Of a DNA stretch of 37,527 nt, positions 14,586 through 22,301 are shown in pieces. The stretch's first letter is position 1. Every line of letters begins with the position of its first letter. The stretch spans positions 1 through 37,527 of the forward strand of contig ONCI01000013.1 of the NCBI GenBank assembly GCA_900316255.1, given 5' to 3'. Source of the DNA: an uncultured Eubacteriales bacterium (GTDB taxonomy: Bacteria > Bacillota > Clostridia > Oscillospirales > Oscillospiraceae). The position numbers and the translations under genes are program-made. Below the pieces are notes generated by a model that worked only from the letters and a program-made list of their open reading frames with translations, did no database searches and had not been told where the DNA came from.

Positions 14586-14662
14586 GGAGGGTTAGCTCAG
14601 CTGGTTAGAGCGTCCGCCTCACACGCGGAAGGTCGACGGTTCGAGTCCGCCACTCTCCACCA
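14586..14662 (+). tRNA. tRNA-Val (CAC)
   Basis: 77 nt with encoded CCA. Acceptor GGAGGGT pairs with ACTCTCC (one G-T); the anticodon arm TCCGC-CTCACAC-GCGGA gives CAC, reading GTG; T-loop GGTTCGAGTCC. It is followed by a terminator and two elements that end in its 3' sequence. Confidence 0.93.
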
Positions 14663-14665
14663 AAA

Positions 14666-14700
14666 GCAACAGGCCGCCATTCAGGCGGCCTGTTGTTTTT
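14666..14700 (+). terminator. tRNA-Val terminator
   Basis: CAACAGGCCGCC and GGCGGCCTGTTG form a 12-bp perfect stem with loop ATTCA, followed by TTTTT. Confidence 0.85.
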
Positions 14701-14709
14701 GGGAAAGCC

Positions 14710-14812
14710 CCCGTGCGGACTCGAAGGGAGCGGGAGTGAATGACATGCCGGTGGCATGTCAGAGCCGCGACCCGGCCCGCCCGCAGGCGGGCGAGTTCGC
14801 CACTCTCCACCA
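14710..14812 (+). repeat. tRNA-Val-tail repeat element, copy A
   Basis: It begins CCGTGCGGACTCGAAGGG, the reverse complement of a T-arm, carries the hairpins GACATGCC/GGCATGTC and CCCGCC-CGCA-GGCGGG, and ends GTTCGCCACTCTCCACCA, a copy of the tRNA-Val 3' end without the rest of the tRNA. It is followed immediately by its own terminator. Confidence 0.7.
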
Positions 14813-14850
14813 AAGAAAACAGGCCACCCAAAAGGTGGCCTGTTTTCTTT
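14813..14850 (+). terminator. Terminator after repeat element A
   Basis: AAAGAAAACAGGCCACC pairs with GGTGGCCTGTTTTCTTT, a perfect 17-bp stem. Its inner part resembles the tRNA-Val terminator (ACAGGCC...GGCCTGT). Confidence 0.75.
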
Positions 14851-14858
14851 GGAATAGA

Positions 14859-14962
14859 CCCCGTGCGGACGCGAAGGGAGCGGGAGTGAATGACATGCCG
14901 GTGGCATGTCAGAGCCGTGGCCCGGCCCGCCCGCAGGCGGGCGGGTCCGCCGCTGGCCGCCA
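14859..14962 (+). repeat. tRNA-Val-tail repeat element, copy B
   Basis: Starts 149 bp after copy A. The body (about 14875-14917) is identical to copy A over about 42 bp. Its tail has decayed to GGTCCGCCGCTGGCCGCCA, still recognisable as a tRNA 3' end. It is followed by the hairpin at 14967-15005. Confidence 0.65.
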
Positions 14963-14966
14963 TGCA

Positions 14967-15005
14967 AGAAAGCTCTTTCGCCTTCCGGGGCAAAAGAGCT
15001 TTTTC
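14967..15005 (+). terminator. Terminator upstream of the aminopeptidase promoter
   Basis: AAGAAAGCTCTTT and AAAAGAGCTTTTT form the stem with an internal CC/GG extension and a terminal T-run. A promoter begins 3 bases later. Confidence 0.65.
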
Positions 15006-15007
15006 CG

Positions 15008-15036
15008 TTGCCTGCTTCGCCCTTCTGTGATATAAT
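15008..15036 (+). promoter_or_regulatory. Aminopeptidase promoter
   Basis: TTGCCT, 17-base spacer, TATAAT, 46 bases before the start codon. Confidence 0.65.
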
Positions 15037-15082
15037 CCCTTCACAAAACCGGAAATAAATGCTGACAAAAGGAGATCCCGAT

Positions 15083-16309
15083 ATGAAACAAACAATCCTG
15101 CGCAAATACGCCCGCCTGATCGCCCGGGTCGGCGCCAACATCCAGAAGGGCCAGGATGTCCTGATCTTCTGCGGCCTCGATCAGCCCAAGTTCGTGCAGC
15201 TGCTGGTCGACGAGTGCTACAAGGCCGGCGCCAGGAAGGTCAAGGTGGAATTCGACTACCAGCCGCTGTTTAAGCTGGACGTCCGCCATCAGACCGTCAC
15301 TACACTGGCGAAGGTCGAGGAATGGGAGAAGGCCCGCCTCCAGCACTATGTGGATACCCTGCCCTGCCGCATCATGCTCGACTCCGACGATCCCGACGGG
15401 CTGAAAGGCATCAACCAGGCGAAGATGGCGAAGGCCGACCGCAAACGCAGGCCCATCGTCAAGCCATACTGGGACGAGATGGAGAACAAGTACCAGTGGT
15501 GCATCGCTGCCGTCCCCGGCGCGGCCTGGGCGAAGAAACTCTTCCCTGAACTGCCGAAGGGCAAAGCCATCGAGAAGCTCTGGGAGGCCATCCTCTTCAC
15601 CTCCCGCGTGACCGAGGATCCCGTGGCGGCCTGGGAGGCTCACGACAAGGATCTGGATGACCGCTGCGCCTATCTCAACAGCCTGGGCATCGCGGAGCTC
15701 CGCTACCGGGGCGACAACGGCACGGATCTCACCGTCGGCATGATCCCGGAAGCCGAGTTCAAGGGCGGCGGAGACCGCACCAAGAACAGCGGCGTCTTCT
15801 TCAATCCCAATATCCCCACCGAGGAGTGCTTCATCTCCCCGATGCGCGGCAAGGCCGAGGGCATCGTCTACGCGACCAAGCCTCTTTCCTACAACGGAGA
15901 ACTGATCGAGAATTTCTCCGTCCGCTTTGAAAACGGCAAGGCCGTCGAGGTCAAGGCGGAGAAGAACCAGGCGCTGCTGGAGCAGATGATCTCGATGGAT
16001 GAGGGCGCCGCCTATCTGGGCGAGTGCGCGCTGGTGCCCGTCGATTCCCCCATCTCCGAGTCCGGCTTGCTGTTCTACAACACCCTCTTCGACGAGAACG
16101 CCGCCTGCCACCTGGCGCTTGGCATGGGCTTTGCCGACACGATCCGGGGCTTTGAGAACATGACGCTGGACGAGTGCCGTGAGCTCGGAATCAACGACTC
16201 CATGGAGCACGTGGACTTTATGATCGGCTACGAGGGGCTGGACATCGACGCTGTCACCCGCGACGGCAGCATCGTTCCCGTCTTCCGCCGGGGCAAGTGG
16301 GCCTTCTGA
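15083..16309 (+). CDS. M29-family metallo-aminopeptidase
   Basis: 408 aa from the ATG preceded by AAAGGAG; an upstream ATG (15059) lies before this site and is rejected. The sequence fits thermophilic aminopeptidase (M29/AmpS-PepS) proteins: N-terminal YARLIARVGANIQKGQDVLI, the metal-site region FISPMRGKAEGIVYATKPLS, YLGECALVPVDSPIS, FYNTLFDENAACHLALGMGF and SMEHVDFMIG. These enzymes use two metal ions to remove N-terminal residues from peptides in the cytoplasm. The length is normal. It is monocistronic, with its own promoter and a strong shared terminator downstream. The stretch 16310-16498 holds no gene. Confidence 0.88.
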   Translation: MKQTILRKYARLIARVGANIQKGQDVLIFCGLDQPKFVQLLVDECYKAGARKVKVEFDYQPLFKLDVRHQTVTTLAKVEEWEKARLQHYVDTLPCRIMLDSDDPDGLKGINQAKMAKADRKRRPIVKPYWDEMENKYQWCIAAVPGAAWAKKLFPELPKGKAIEKLWEAILFTSRVTEDPVAAWEAHDKDLDDRCAYLNSLGIAELRYRGDNGTDLTVGMIPEAEFKGGGDRTKNSGVFFNPNIPTEECFISPMRGKAEGIVYATKPLSYNGELIENFSVRFENGKAVEVKAEKNQALLEQMISMDEGAAYLGECALVPVDSPISESGLLFYNTLFDENAACHLALGMGFADTIRGFENMTLDECRELGINDSMEHVDFMIGYEGLDIDAVTRDGSIVPVFRRGKWAF

Positions 16310-16416
16310 GCGCCTGAGACCTGTGCGGGACGAGGGGACGGTTTCCCTCTTGCCTTCTTCATCATTCAGGAAAGCTCTTTTGTCCTCCATGGAATAGCGC
16401 CTTGTGCCAAGCGCAA

Positions 16417-16457
16417 AGCGAGGCTGAGGGTTCAAAGCTTGAACCCTCAGCCTCGCT
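16417..16457. terminator. Bidirectional terminator between convergent genes
   Basis: A 19-bp perfect stem (AGCGAGGCTGAGGGTTCAA with TTGAACCCTCAGCCTCGCT) around a 3-base loop, between the aminopeptidase and ABC permease genes. Confidence 0.75.
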
Positions 16458-16498
16458 CTTTCACTATTTCCGGCAAGAACGTCCGATTCCGCTGTTTT

Positions 16499-17290
16499 TC
16501 AGCTTCCCGTCGATTCATAACGACGCTCACAGGCAGTCCAGACCCACACGGCGAGGGCGAAGAAGACGGCGGCGCAGCCGATGATCGCGACGCAGAGCAG
16601 CCACGGGTTGTGCTTTCCGTAAAGCAGTGTGTCGACCGGCAGAGAAATGAACAGCCCGAAGGGCAGCACGAAGATCAAAAGCACGCGGATGAAGTCCGGG
16701 TAGATGGCCAGCGGGTATTTGGCGTAATTCGAGAAGTTGTAGATCACCTGGAGCAGCGGCCCGCTGCGCTTGAAGATGAAGGCCAGCGCTGCCATCGCTA
16801 TCTTGAGCGAGGTGATGATCGCCGCGCCGAAGAGAGCGCCGACGAACAGCACGGCGACGGATCCGAAGGTGACGGTGACAGTGAGATTCGAAGCGCAGAC
16901 GGCGATCAGCGCCGTGCCGAAGATCAGCTCGCCGAAGCCCTCCGGCTGGAAGGTTTCGGCAAAGACCTGGAACAGCACCGGCACCGGGCGCAGGAAGTGC
17001 ATGTCCATGTCCCCGTCCTTGACCCGGCGATAGGCCACCAGCCACAGCTCGTCGCTGAAAAGATGGTCGAGCGCGATCGGCAGCATCGAAAAGCCGTAGA
17101 AGAAGCCAACCTCGGGCAGCGAATAGCCCGCAAGCGCCGGAATGGACTGCAGAATGAAATAAAGCGCGGCAAGGGAACAGAGGTTGGAGAAGAAGAACGA
17201 GGACAGCGCGACGAGCGTGTCCTTTTTATATTCCAGCCGTGAGATCATGCTGCGCTTGATGCAGGTGAGATAGAGATGGACGTAGCGCAT
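16499..17290 (-). CDS. ABC-2 type permease (COG3694-like)
   Basis: 264 aa from ATG 17290, preceded by GGAGG and one base past the stop of the first permease. About six hydrophobic segments; the region SDELWLVAYRRVKDGDMDMHFLRPVPVLFQVFAETF is a cytoplasmic coupling stretch typical of this family. It is the third gene of an ABC exporter operon (ATPase, permease, permease), the COG4586/4587/3694 arrangement, for which the substrate is uncharacterised. It probably forms the channel with the other permease. Confidence 0.83.
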   Translation of the reverse strand: MRYVHLYLTCIKRSMISRLEYKKDTLVALSSFFFSNLCSLAALYFILQSIPALAGYSLPEVGFFYGFSMLPIALDHLFSDELWLVAYRRVKDGDMDMHFLRPVPVLFQVFAETFQPEGFGELIFGTALIAVCASNLTVTVTFGSVAVLFVGALFGAAIITSLKIAMAALAFIFKRSGPLLQVIYNFSNYAKYPLAIYPDFIRVLLIFVLPFGLFISLPVDTLLYGKHNPWLLCVAIIGCAAVFFALAVWVWTACERRYESTGS

Positions 17291-17291
17291 A

Positions 17292-18125
17292 TCAGCCTCC
17301 CTGCACCGTGACCTTGCGGATGGCGTGCGAGAACAGGAGCTTTGCAAAAAGCTCCAGCGCGACGATCCACGCTCCTGTCAGCGCGAGGCAGCGCAGCGAC
17401 TCGGCAAGGTCGTATTTCATCATCAGGATCAGCACCGGGTTTTGGCTCATGCCGGCGAAGGGCATCCAGCTCACGACCTCGCGCAGCCCCGCCGGGAAAA
17501 AGGCCAGGGGCAGGAGCGTGCCGGAGAGGAAGGAGATCAGGGTCTCCTTGAGCGAATTCAGACCCCAGCTCGCGGTTGTATAAAAGCAGAACACGCCGAA
17601 GATGTAGGCAATCACGTCGTTGAGGAGCGAGGCGAAGAGTCCGGCCACGAGGAAGAGCCCCAGATGCACAAAGAAGGCCGGGAAGCTCAGATCCGGCAGA
17701 AAGCCGAGGCCGCCGAGCGTCAGCAGCGCCGCGGCGTAGAACGGAATGCCGAAGAGCAGCGTCATCGTCAGCAGGCTCCCGAAGCTGGTCGCGGCAAATT
17801 TCCCGCGGTAGCTGATGGGCTTGATGAGATAGTTGCCGATCGTGCCCTTGCGGATATCGTTGTTGATGTTCCAGAGCGTGTCGTTGTTGAAGGTCACGTA
17901 GTTGAAAACCGTCGTCAGCACGACGTAGGCGATCATCTCGCGGAAGGTAAAGCCGTGGATCTCGGCGTCCATGCCGCCCGCGCTCGAGCGGTAGACCGCC
18001 AGCCACAGAAAGACCAGACAGGCCACCTGAAAGACCGTGATGACCGCCCAGATCAGAATGTTGAAGCGGTAGCTCAGCGTGTCCATCGCGCCGGCCCGGA
18101 GGAAGGGCTTATATTTTTTCAGCAT
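17292..18125 (-). CDS. ABC-2 type permease (COG4587-like)
   Basis: 277 aa, six predicted membrane spans. It starts MLKKYKPFLRAGAMDTLSYRF with AGGAGG upstream and overlaps the end of the ATPase gene by 17 bp. The stretch NNDTLWNINNDIRKGTIGNYLIKP lies in the cytoplasmic coupling region. It pairs with the following permease and the upstream ATPase to form one export system. Confidence 0.83.
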   Translation of the reverse strand: MLKKYKPFLRAGAMDTLSYRFNILIWAVITVFQVACLVFLWLAVYRSSAGGMDAEIHGFTFREMIAYVVLTTVFNYVTFNNDTLWNINNDIRKGTIGNYLIKPISYRGKFAATSFGSLLTMTLLFGIPFYAAALLTLGGLGFLPDLSFPAFFVHLGLFLVAGLFASLLNDVIAYIFGVFCFYTTASWGLNSLKETLISFLSGTLLPLAFFPAGLREVVSWMPFAGMSQNPVLILMMKYDLAESLRCLALTGAWIVALELFAKLLFSHAIRKVTVQGG

Positions 18126-19113
18126 GGGCCGCCTCCTGCTGTGCCAGGATCGTCTTTACCACGTCGCCGACGGAGATCTCGGCGAGCTTCATGTCCATCG
18201 CCCGCAGCTCGCGGAAGGCGTACTGGATTACCTCTTCGAGCGCGAGCCTGTCCGCGTCGAAGCGCAGCACAAGGCGCCCCTCCTCCTCGGAGAGGGCCAG
18301 CTCGGGCGAGAGCGGGGGCGCGGTTTCGGCCCGGATCTCCGCCGGGACGGTCAGCGTCAGGGTCTTGAGGTTGCCGAAGCGGTTTCTGAGGCTCTTCAGC
18401 GCGCCGTCGTAAAGGATCTTCCCCTTTTCAAGCAGGATGATGCGTGAGCAGAGGTCCTCGATGTCGGTCATGTCGTGCGTGGTCAGCACCACCGTCGTGC
18501 CGTAAGTTCTGTTGAGTGCGTGGATCGCCTGCCGGATCTTTTCCTTCACCAGCACGTCCAGGCCGATGGTCGGCTCGTCCAGAAACAAAATACGCGGGTT
18601 GTGGATCATCGAGGCTGCGAGGTCCGCCCGCATGCGTTCGCCCAGCGAGAGCGTGCGCACCGGCTGCGAGAGAAAGCGCGTGACGTCCAGCACCTCGCCG
18701 AGGAAGTCCATGCGCTCGGCGTAGTCGGTGTCGGAGATCTGGTAGATCTCCTTGAGCACCTTGAACGACTCGATCAGCGGAATGTCCCACCAGAGCTGCG
18801 TCTTCTGGCCGAAGACGACACCGATGTTCTGCGCGACCTGCCGCCGCTTCCGATAGGGCTCCAGGCCGTCGATCGTGACGCTGCCGGAGGTCGGCGTGAG
18901 GATGCCGCACATCATCTTGATCGTCGTCGATTTCCCCGCGCCGTTGGCGCCGATGTAACCCACGATTTCCCCGTCCGGCACGGTGAAGTTGATTCCGTCC
19001 ACCGCCCGGGTCTCCTCATATTTGCGTGAAAACAGCGTTTTCACCATCCCGGACAGGCCTTCCCCGCGGACGGGCTTTCGAAACACCTTCGTCAATTCAT
19101 TTACTTCGATCAT
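18109..19113 (-). CDS. ABC transporter ATP-binding protein (COG4586-like)
   Basis: 334 aa from ATG 19113; an in-frame ATG at 19146 has a GGA too close to be a good site. Walker A is GANGAGKST (residues 55-63), Q-loop FGQKTQLWWDIP, signature TLSLGERMRADLA (degenerate relative to LSGGQ), Walker B RILFLDEPTIGLD and switch His in LTTHDMTD. An extra C-terminal domain of about 90 residues (TLTVPAEIRAE... VGDVVKTIL) is typical of this exporter class. First gene of the three-gene operon; it powers both downstream permeases. Confidence 0.9.
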   Translation of the reverse strand: MIEVNELTKVFRKPVRGEGLSGMVKTLFSRKYEETRAVDGINFTVPDGEIVGYIGANGAGKSTTIKMMCGILTPTSGSVTIDGLEPYRKRRQVAQNIGVVFGQKTQLWWDIPLIESFKVLKEIYQISDTDYAERMDFLGEVLDVTRFLSQPVRTLSLGERMRADLAASMIHNPRILFLDEPTIGLDVLVKEKIRQAIHALNRTYGTTVVLTTHDMTDIEDLCSRIILLEKGKILYDGALKSLRNRFGNLKTLTLTVPAEIRAETAPPLSPELALSEEEGRLVLRFDADRLALEEVIQYAFRELRAMDMKLAEISVGDVVKTILAQQEAAHAEKI

Positions 19114-19158
19114 GGGAAAACGCCGCCTTTTCTGCAAGAACTGCATTCCTGCAGTACA

Positions 19159-19187
19159 TTTTTAGCATAAAAAGCCACGGTTGGCAA
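19159..19187 (-). promoter_or_regulatory. Predicted promoter of the ABC operon
   Basis: Minus strand TTGCCA, 17-base spacer, TAAAAA, about 46 bases before the ATPase start. Confidence 0.45.
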
Positions 19188-19344
19188 GCCTGGAAGCTAT
19201 TCTGTTGATGCAGTCTTTTCGCATCCAAATTGTTTCGAGAGGGAGCAGAGAGCTGTGACTGTGATGTTGAGCGTGTGGAATTGATCGAAAAGAGATAAAA
19301 AACACCTTGACAAAACGTGCGCCCAGGGCAAAAGAGCTTTTTTG

Positions 19345-19373
19345 TTGTTATCGTATCCGGTGTATGGTATACT
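19345..19373 (+). promoter_or_regulatory. Promoter of the Nudix gene
   Basis: TTGTTA, 17-base spacer, TATACT. It follows directly on a half-hairpin GCAAAAGAGCTTTTTT. Its layout is nearly the same as at 20014-20083. Confidence 0.6.
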
Positions 19374-19409
19374 CAGCACGATCAATCGGAGTACATGGAG
19401 CGATGTCAT

Positions 19410-19928
19410 ATGAGGCTTCTGTTTGAAATGGACAAAAAGGATTATGGCGGATGCACCCGCACTTTTACGCGGGATTCTGCCAGAAGCATCATTTTCCGAA
19501 ACGGAAAGATCGCCATGATCCACAGTCAGAAATACGATTACTACAAATTTCCGGGCGGCGGCATAGAAAGCGGAGAGAATCCCATAGAAGCCATGATCCG
19601 GGAGACGCAGGAAGAAGCGGGGCTGACCGTTATTCCGGAGAGCATACAGGAATACGGATATGTACATCGGATTCAAAAAAGCGATCGGGATCCTTCAGAA
19701 TGCTTTGTCCAGGACAATTATTACTACGTGTGCGACGCTGTGGGAGGCCTGGCCTCTCAAGACCTGGATGCATATGAAAAGGCGGAATCCTATCAGTTGG
19801 AATACGTAGACCCTGCGTTTGCCATAGAAAAGAACCGCAAGGTGAAGGACAGTCCCTATAACCGAATGATGTTTGAACGGGAGGCGCGAGTCCTTGAAAT
19901 GCTGCTTTCAGAAGGACTGATCGAGTGA
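19410..19928 (+). CDS. Nudix hydrolase
   Basis: 172 aa from the ATG with GGAGCG upstream. The full Nudix box is present: G-x5-E-x7-REtqEEaGL (GGIESGE, then NPIEAMI, then RETQEEAGL) at residues about 49-71. Nudix enzymes hydrolyse a nucleoside diphosphate linked to another group; the specific substrate cannot be inferred. The C-terminal half (YGYVHRIQKSDRDPSECFVQ, PSYNRM-like KDSPYNRMMFEREARVL) is ordinary for clostridial members. It is monocistronic. Confidence 0.88.
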   Translation: MRLLFEMDKKDYGGCTRTFTRDSARSIIFRNGKIAMIHSQKYDYYKFPGGGIESGENPIEAMIRETQEEAGLTVIPESIQEYGYVHRIQKSDRDPSECFVQDNYYYVCDAVGGLASQDLDAYEKAESYQLEYVDPAFAIEKNRKVKDSPYNRMMFEREARVLEMLLSEGLIE

Positions 19929-20013
19929 CGGATTCCCGTTCATCGCTGAGCCGAATGTAACTTTTCTTTGTACTTCCCTCGGTGTCGTTCCATTTTGGCA
20001 TCTTTTCACATCC

Positions 20014-20053
20014 AGGAAAGCTCTTTTGTCGGTCGGGACAAAGGAGCTTTCCT
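20014..20053 (+). terminator. Terminator before the GNAT gene
   Basis: AGGAAAGCTC-TTTTGTC and GACAAAGGAGCTTTCCT form a stem of about 17 bp with one mismatch. The next promoter begins 2 bases later. The left arm resembles hairpins at 14967 and 16369. Confidence 0.65.
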
Positions 20054-20054
20054 G

Positions 20055-20083
20055 TTGTTATCTCCATGGACGTATGCTATACT
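20055..20083 (+). promoter_or_regulatory. Promoter of the GNAT gene at 20119
   Basis: TTGTTA, 17-base spacer, TATACT, followed by CAG as at 19368-19376. Confidence 0.6.
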
Positions 20084-20118
20084 CAGTCCAACAAATCAGC
20101 CTATAGGAAGGGGTCGCC

Positions 20119-20637
20119 ATGATAAAACTGATCGAGCCGGCGGAAGCGTACCTGGCCTCTTACGAGGAAGCGTACCGGGAATATGTTGAGAAGGGTGTCT
20201 CCACCTATTCCTTTACGGACGCCTCTTCCTGCGACATCTTTGCGAAATATGAGCGTTACAGGCAGGAGCGGGACCTGCCCCCGGATCGGGTCGGGGAGGA
20301 CAAATACTGGCTTGTGGACGAGGAAAGACGGTATTTCATCGGTGAGATCGCGATCCGCCATCGGCTGAACGAGACCCTGGCCCGGCGCGGCGGACACATC
20401 GGATACGGCGTCCGGTATGGAGAGTGGAACCGCGGGTATGGGACGAAAATGCTGGCGCTGGCCTTGGAAAAAGCCAAAGAACTGCGCATTTCCCCCGTGC
20501 TCATCACCTGCAATGATGATAACCTTGCCTCCGCCAGAGTGATGGAAAAAAACGGCTTCGTCCTGGGGGATACCATCCTGGTATCCGGTGAGGGAGAGGC
20601 GCTTCTCACAAGGCGGTACTGGAAGACGATCCTGTAA
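20119..20637 (+). CDS. GNAT family N-acetyltransferase
   Basis: 172 aa, start with AGGAAGGGG upstream. The acetyl-CoA-binding region is GYGVRYGEWNRGYGTKMLALALEKAKEL (residues about 94-121), followed by ITCNDDNLASARVMEKNGF, the classical motif A/B order. These enzymes move an acetyl group from acetyl-CoA to an amine. A substrate is not apparent. It heads a run with a kinase-like gene and two more GNAT genes, perhaps small-molecule modification functions. Confidence 0.87.
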   Translation: MIKLIEPAEAYLASYEEAYREYVEKGVSTYSFTDASSCDIFAKYERYRQERDLPPDRVGEDKYWLVDEERRYFIGEIAIRHRLNETLARRGGHIGYGVRYGEWNRGYGTKMLALALEKAKELRISPVLITCNDDNLASARVMEKNGFVLGDTILVSGEGEALLTRRYWKTIL

Positions 20638-20703
20638 GCCGGCTTCCCGCCGGGGACCCGGGGCGGCGATTTGCCGTTCGACCATCAAGATGAGGGAAAA
20701 CAT

Positions 20704-21708
20704 ATGGATGCTGAGATCGAAAAGCTGTTTGCGCTGTTTTTTGACGATACCCCCATCGCCGCGCAGCGGATCGACACGAGCCGGGGCGACGCGGATTTCA
20801 GAGCGACCTTCCTCGTTGAAACTGCCTCGGGAGGCAAATTCGTCCTGAAGCTTGCCGACAATGATTTCACCTTCCCCGGGAAGATCGCGGTCTGGCAGAG
20901 GACCGTGGAAGAGTATCGGAAGCTCGGTTACTACTGCCCGCGGATCTTCTGTGACAGGGCGGGACGATTCCCATGGGTGGAGTTCGAGGGACGCCGCTGT
21001 GCGGCCTATGCCGAGGAATTTGCGCCCTACCATCCGCTGGAGGACCGGTTCTCCGAGGACTTCGGGCAGAACGAAGCGCTGTATGAAAGGTATCGGCGGG
21101 ACCTTTGGCGGATGACGGCAAGGATCGCCGCGAAGTACTTCGATTATACGGACTATCCCTCCGCCTACTGCCTGTTTGAGACCTTCTGCCCCAGCGATCA
21201 GACGGACGAGGTGCTGGAAAACGCTTTGAACTGGAAGGCCTGTGCGGATGCGCTTCCCCCTGCCTGCAGGGAACAGGTTGAGCGGATCTGGCGCCTGTGG
21301 ACGGAGAACCGGAGCGCCCTGGAGCCGATCTATCCCAAGCTCCCGGGCTCCGTTTTCCAGGCCGATCTGAACGCGTCCAATATCCTCCTGGACGAGGAGG
21401 GCGGATTCGTCGGTGTCTATGATTTCAACCTTTGCGGCAGGGAGGTTTTTCTCAACTACCTGATGCGGGAGAGCAGCGGCGTTTCCGGGATCTGCGAAGC
21501 TCTGCAGATCGCTTCCGAAGTCTATCGCTTCTCGGAGCTCGAAAAGAATACCGCGCTGCCGCTGTATCGCTGTCTGAAGCCGCTGTGGTACACCAGGGTG
21601 GAGGAACTGAAGGAAGCGGGCAGCGACCCCGCTGCGATCCGCGCCTGTCTGGAGGAGGCCGAGCACGCGCTTACGGCCCCCATCGATTTTGCGGCATACA
21701 TGGGCTGA
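20704..21708 (+). CDS. Aminoglycoside phosphotransferase-like kinase family protein
   Basis: 334 aa from the ATG with GAGGG upstream. The fold is protein-kinase-like: GGKFVLKLADNDFTF carries the putative ATP-binding Lys. The catalytic loop is FQADLNASNILLD, where the usual His of HxDxxxxN is Gln but Asp and Asn remain, and VYDFNLCGRE contains the metal-binding Asp. By family it could phosphorylate a small molecule such as an antibiotic, sugar or choline-like compound; the sequence does not say which. It lies 66 bp after the GNAT gene and upstream of two others. Confidence 0.75.
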   Translation: MDAEIEKLFALFFDDTPIAAQRIDTSRGDADFRATFLVETASGGKFVLKLADNDFTFPGKIAVWQRTVEEYRKLGYYCPRIFCDRAGRFPWVEFEGRRCAAYAEEFAPYHPLEDRFSEDFGQNEALYERYRRDLWRMTARIAAKYFDYTDYPSAYCLFETFCPSDQTDEVLENALNWKACADALPPACREQVERIWRLWTENRSALEPIYPKLPGSVFQADLNASNILLDEEGGFVGVYDFNLCGREVFLNYLMRESSGVSGICEALQIASEVYRFSELEKNTALPLYRCLKPLWYTRVEELKEAGSDPAAIRACLEEAEHALTAPIDFAAYMG

Positions 21709-21774
21709 GGAGATCCTCGCCTCAGAGAAAAAGGGATCGGAACAGGAAGGAACAGAGTCTGCGGAGGGTTTGAC

Positions 21775-22290
21775 ATGATCGAGATCAGGGAGACGGGACT
21801 TGCGGACCTGGAAAAGGTCCGGGCCCTCTGGGCCGACGGGGACGTGATGCGCTTTGTGGGATTTCCGGAGGGGCTGCGGAAAACGGAAGAAGAAATGCGC
21901 GGCTGGCTGCGCTGGATCGAGGCGAAGCGGCCGGGCCGGAACCATTATTCCATTTTCGAAGATGGGAGGTACTGCGGCGAAGCTTTTTACGACATCGACC
22001 CGGAGCACCGCAGCGCAGCCCTGGACATCAAGCTCTTTGCCTTTGCCCGGGGGAGGGGACTCGGGACAGCCGGGCTCTCCCGGGCGATCCGGGAGGCCTT
22101 CCGAAACGGCGCGGAGCGGGTCTGGGTGGATCCCCATCCGGAAAACGCAAAGGCCATCGCCCTGTATCGAAAGCTGGGCTTCCGGCAGAGTGACTTTCCC
22201 GCCTGGCTGCTCTCCGAGGGGGAAGCGCCGGGCTCGGTCTATATGGAGCTTCTCCGGGACACGTACGAGAGCCCCTCGTCGGACTTTTGA
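21775..22290 (+). CDS. GNAT family N-acetyltransferase
   Basis: 171 aa, start with GGAGGG upstream. The core LDIKLFAFARGRGLGTAGLSRAIREAFRNGAERVWVD (residues about 83-119) then PHPENAKAIALYRKLGF is a standard acetyl-CoA site and motif B, as in RimJ/RimL-like enzymes. The substrate is unknown. It is closely followed (11 bp) by another GNAT gene and likely co-transcribed. Confidence 0.86.
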   Translation: MIEIRETGLADLEKVRALWADGDVMRFVGFPEGLRKTEEEMRGWLRWIEAKRPGRNHYSIFEDGRYCGEAFYDIDPEHRSAALDIKLFAFARGRGLGTAGLSRAIREAFRNGAERVWVDPHPENAKAIALYRKLGFRQSDFPAWLLSEGEAPGSVYMELLRDTYESPSSDF

Positions 22291-22301
22291 AGGAGGAAAA
22301 C

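Noticed and set aside
14710-14962. Possible CRISPR-like array
   Set aside because: Only two units, with hairpin-rich bodies and tRNA-derived ends; no spacers of uniform length and no cas genes.
14499-15141. Frames of about 178 residues in both directions across tRNA-Val and the repeats
   Set aside because: They run through the tRNA and the hairpin elements and repeat twice because the DNA repeats; no ribosome site.
15041-16435. 464-residue minus-strand frame
   Set aside because: Antisense to the M29 aminopeptidase and begins inside the terminator palindrome.
19197-19676. 159-residue minus-strand frame
   Set aside because: Antisense to the Nudix gene and its promoter; no recognisable motif.
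20101-22137. 678-residue minus-strand frame
   Set aside because: Antisense to the GNAT and kinase-like genes, which have motifs and ribosome sites.
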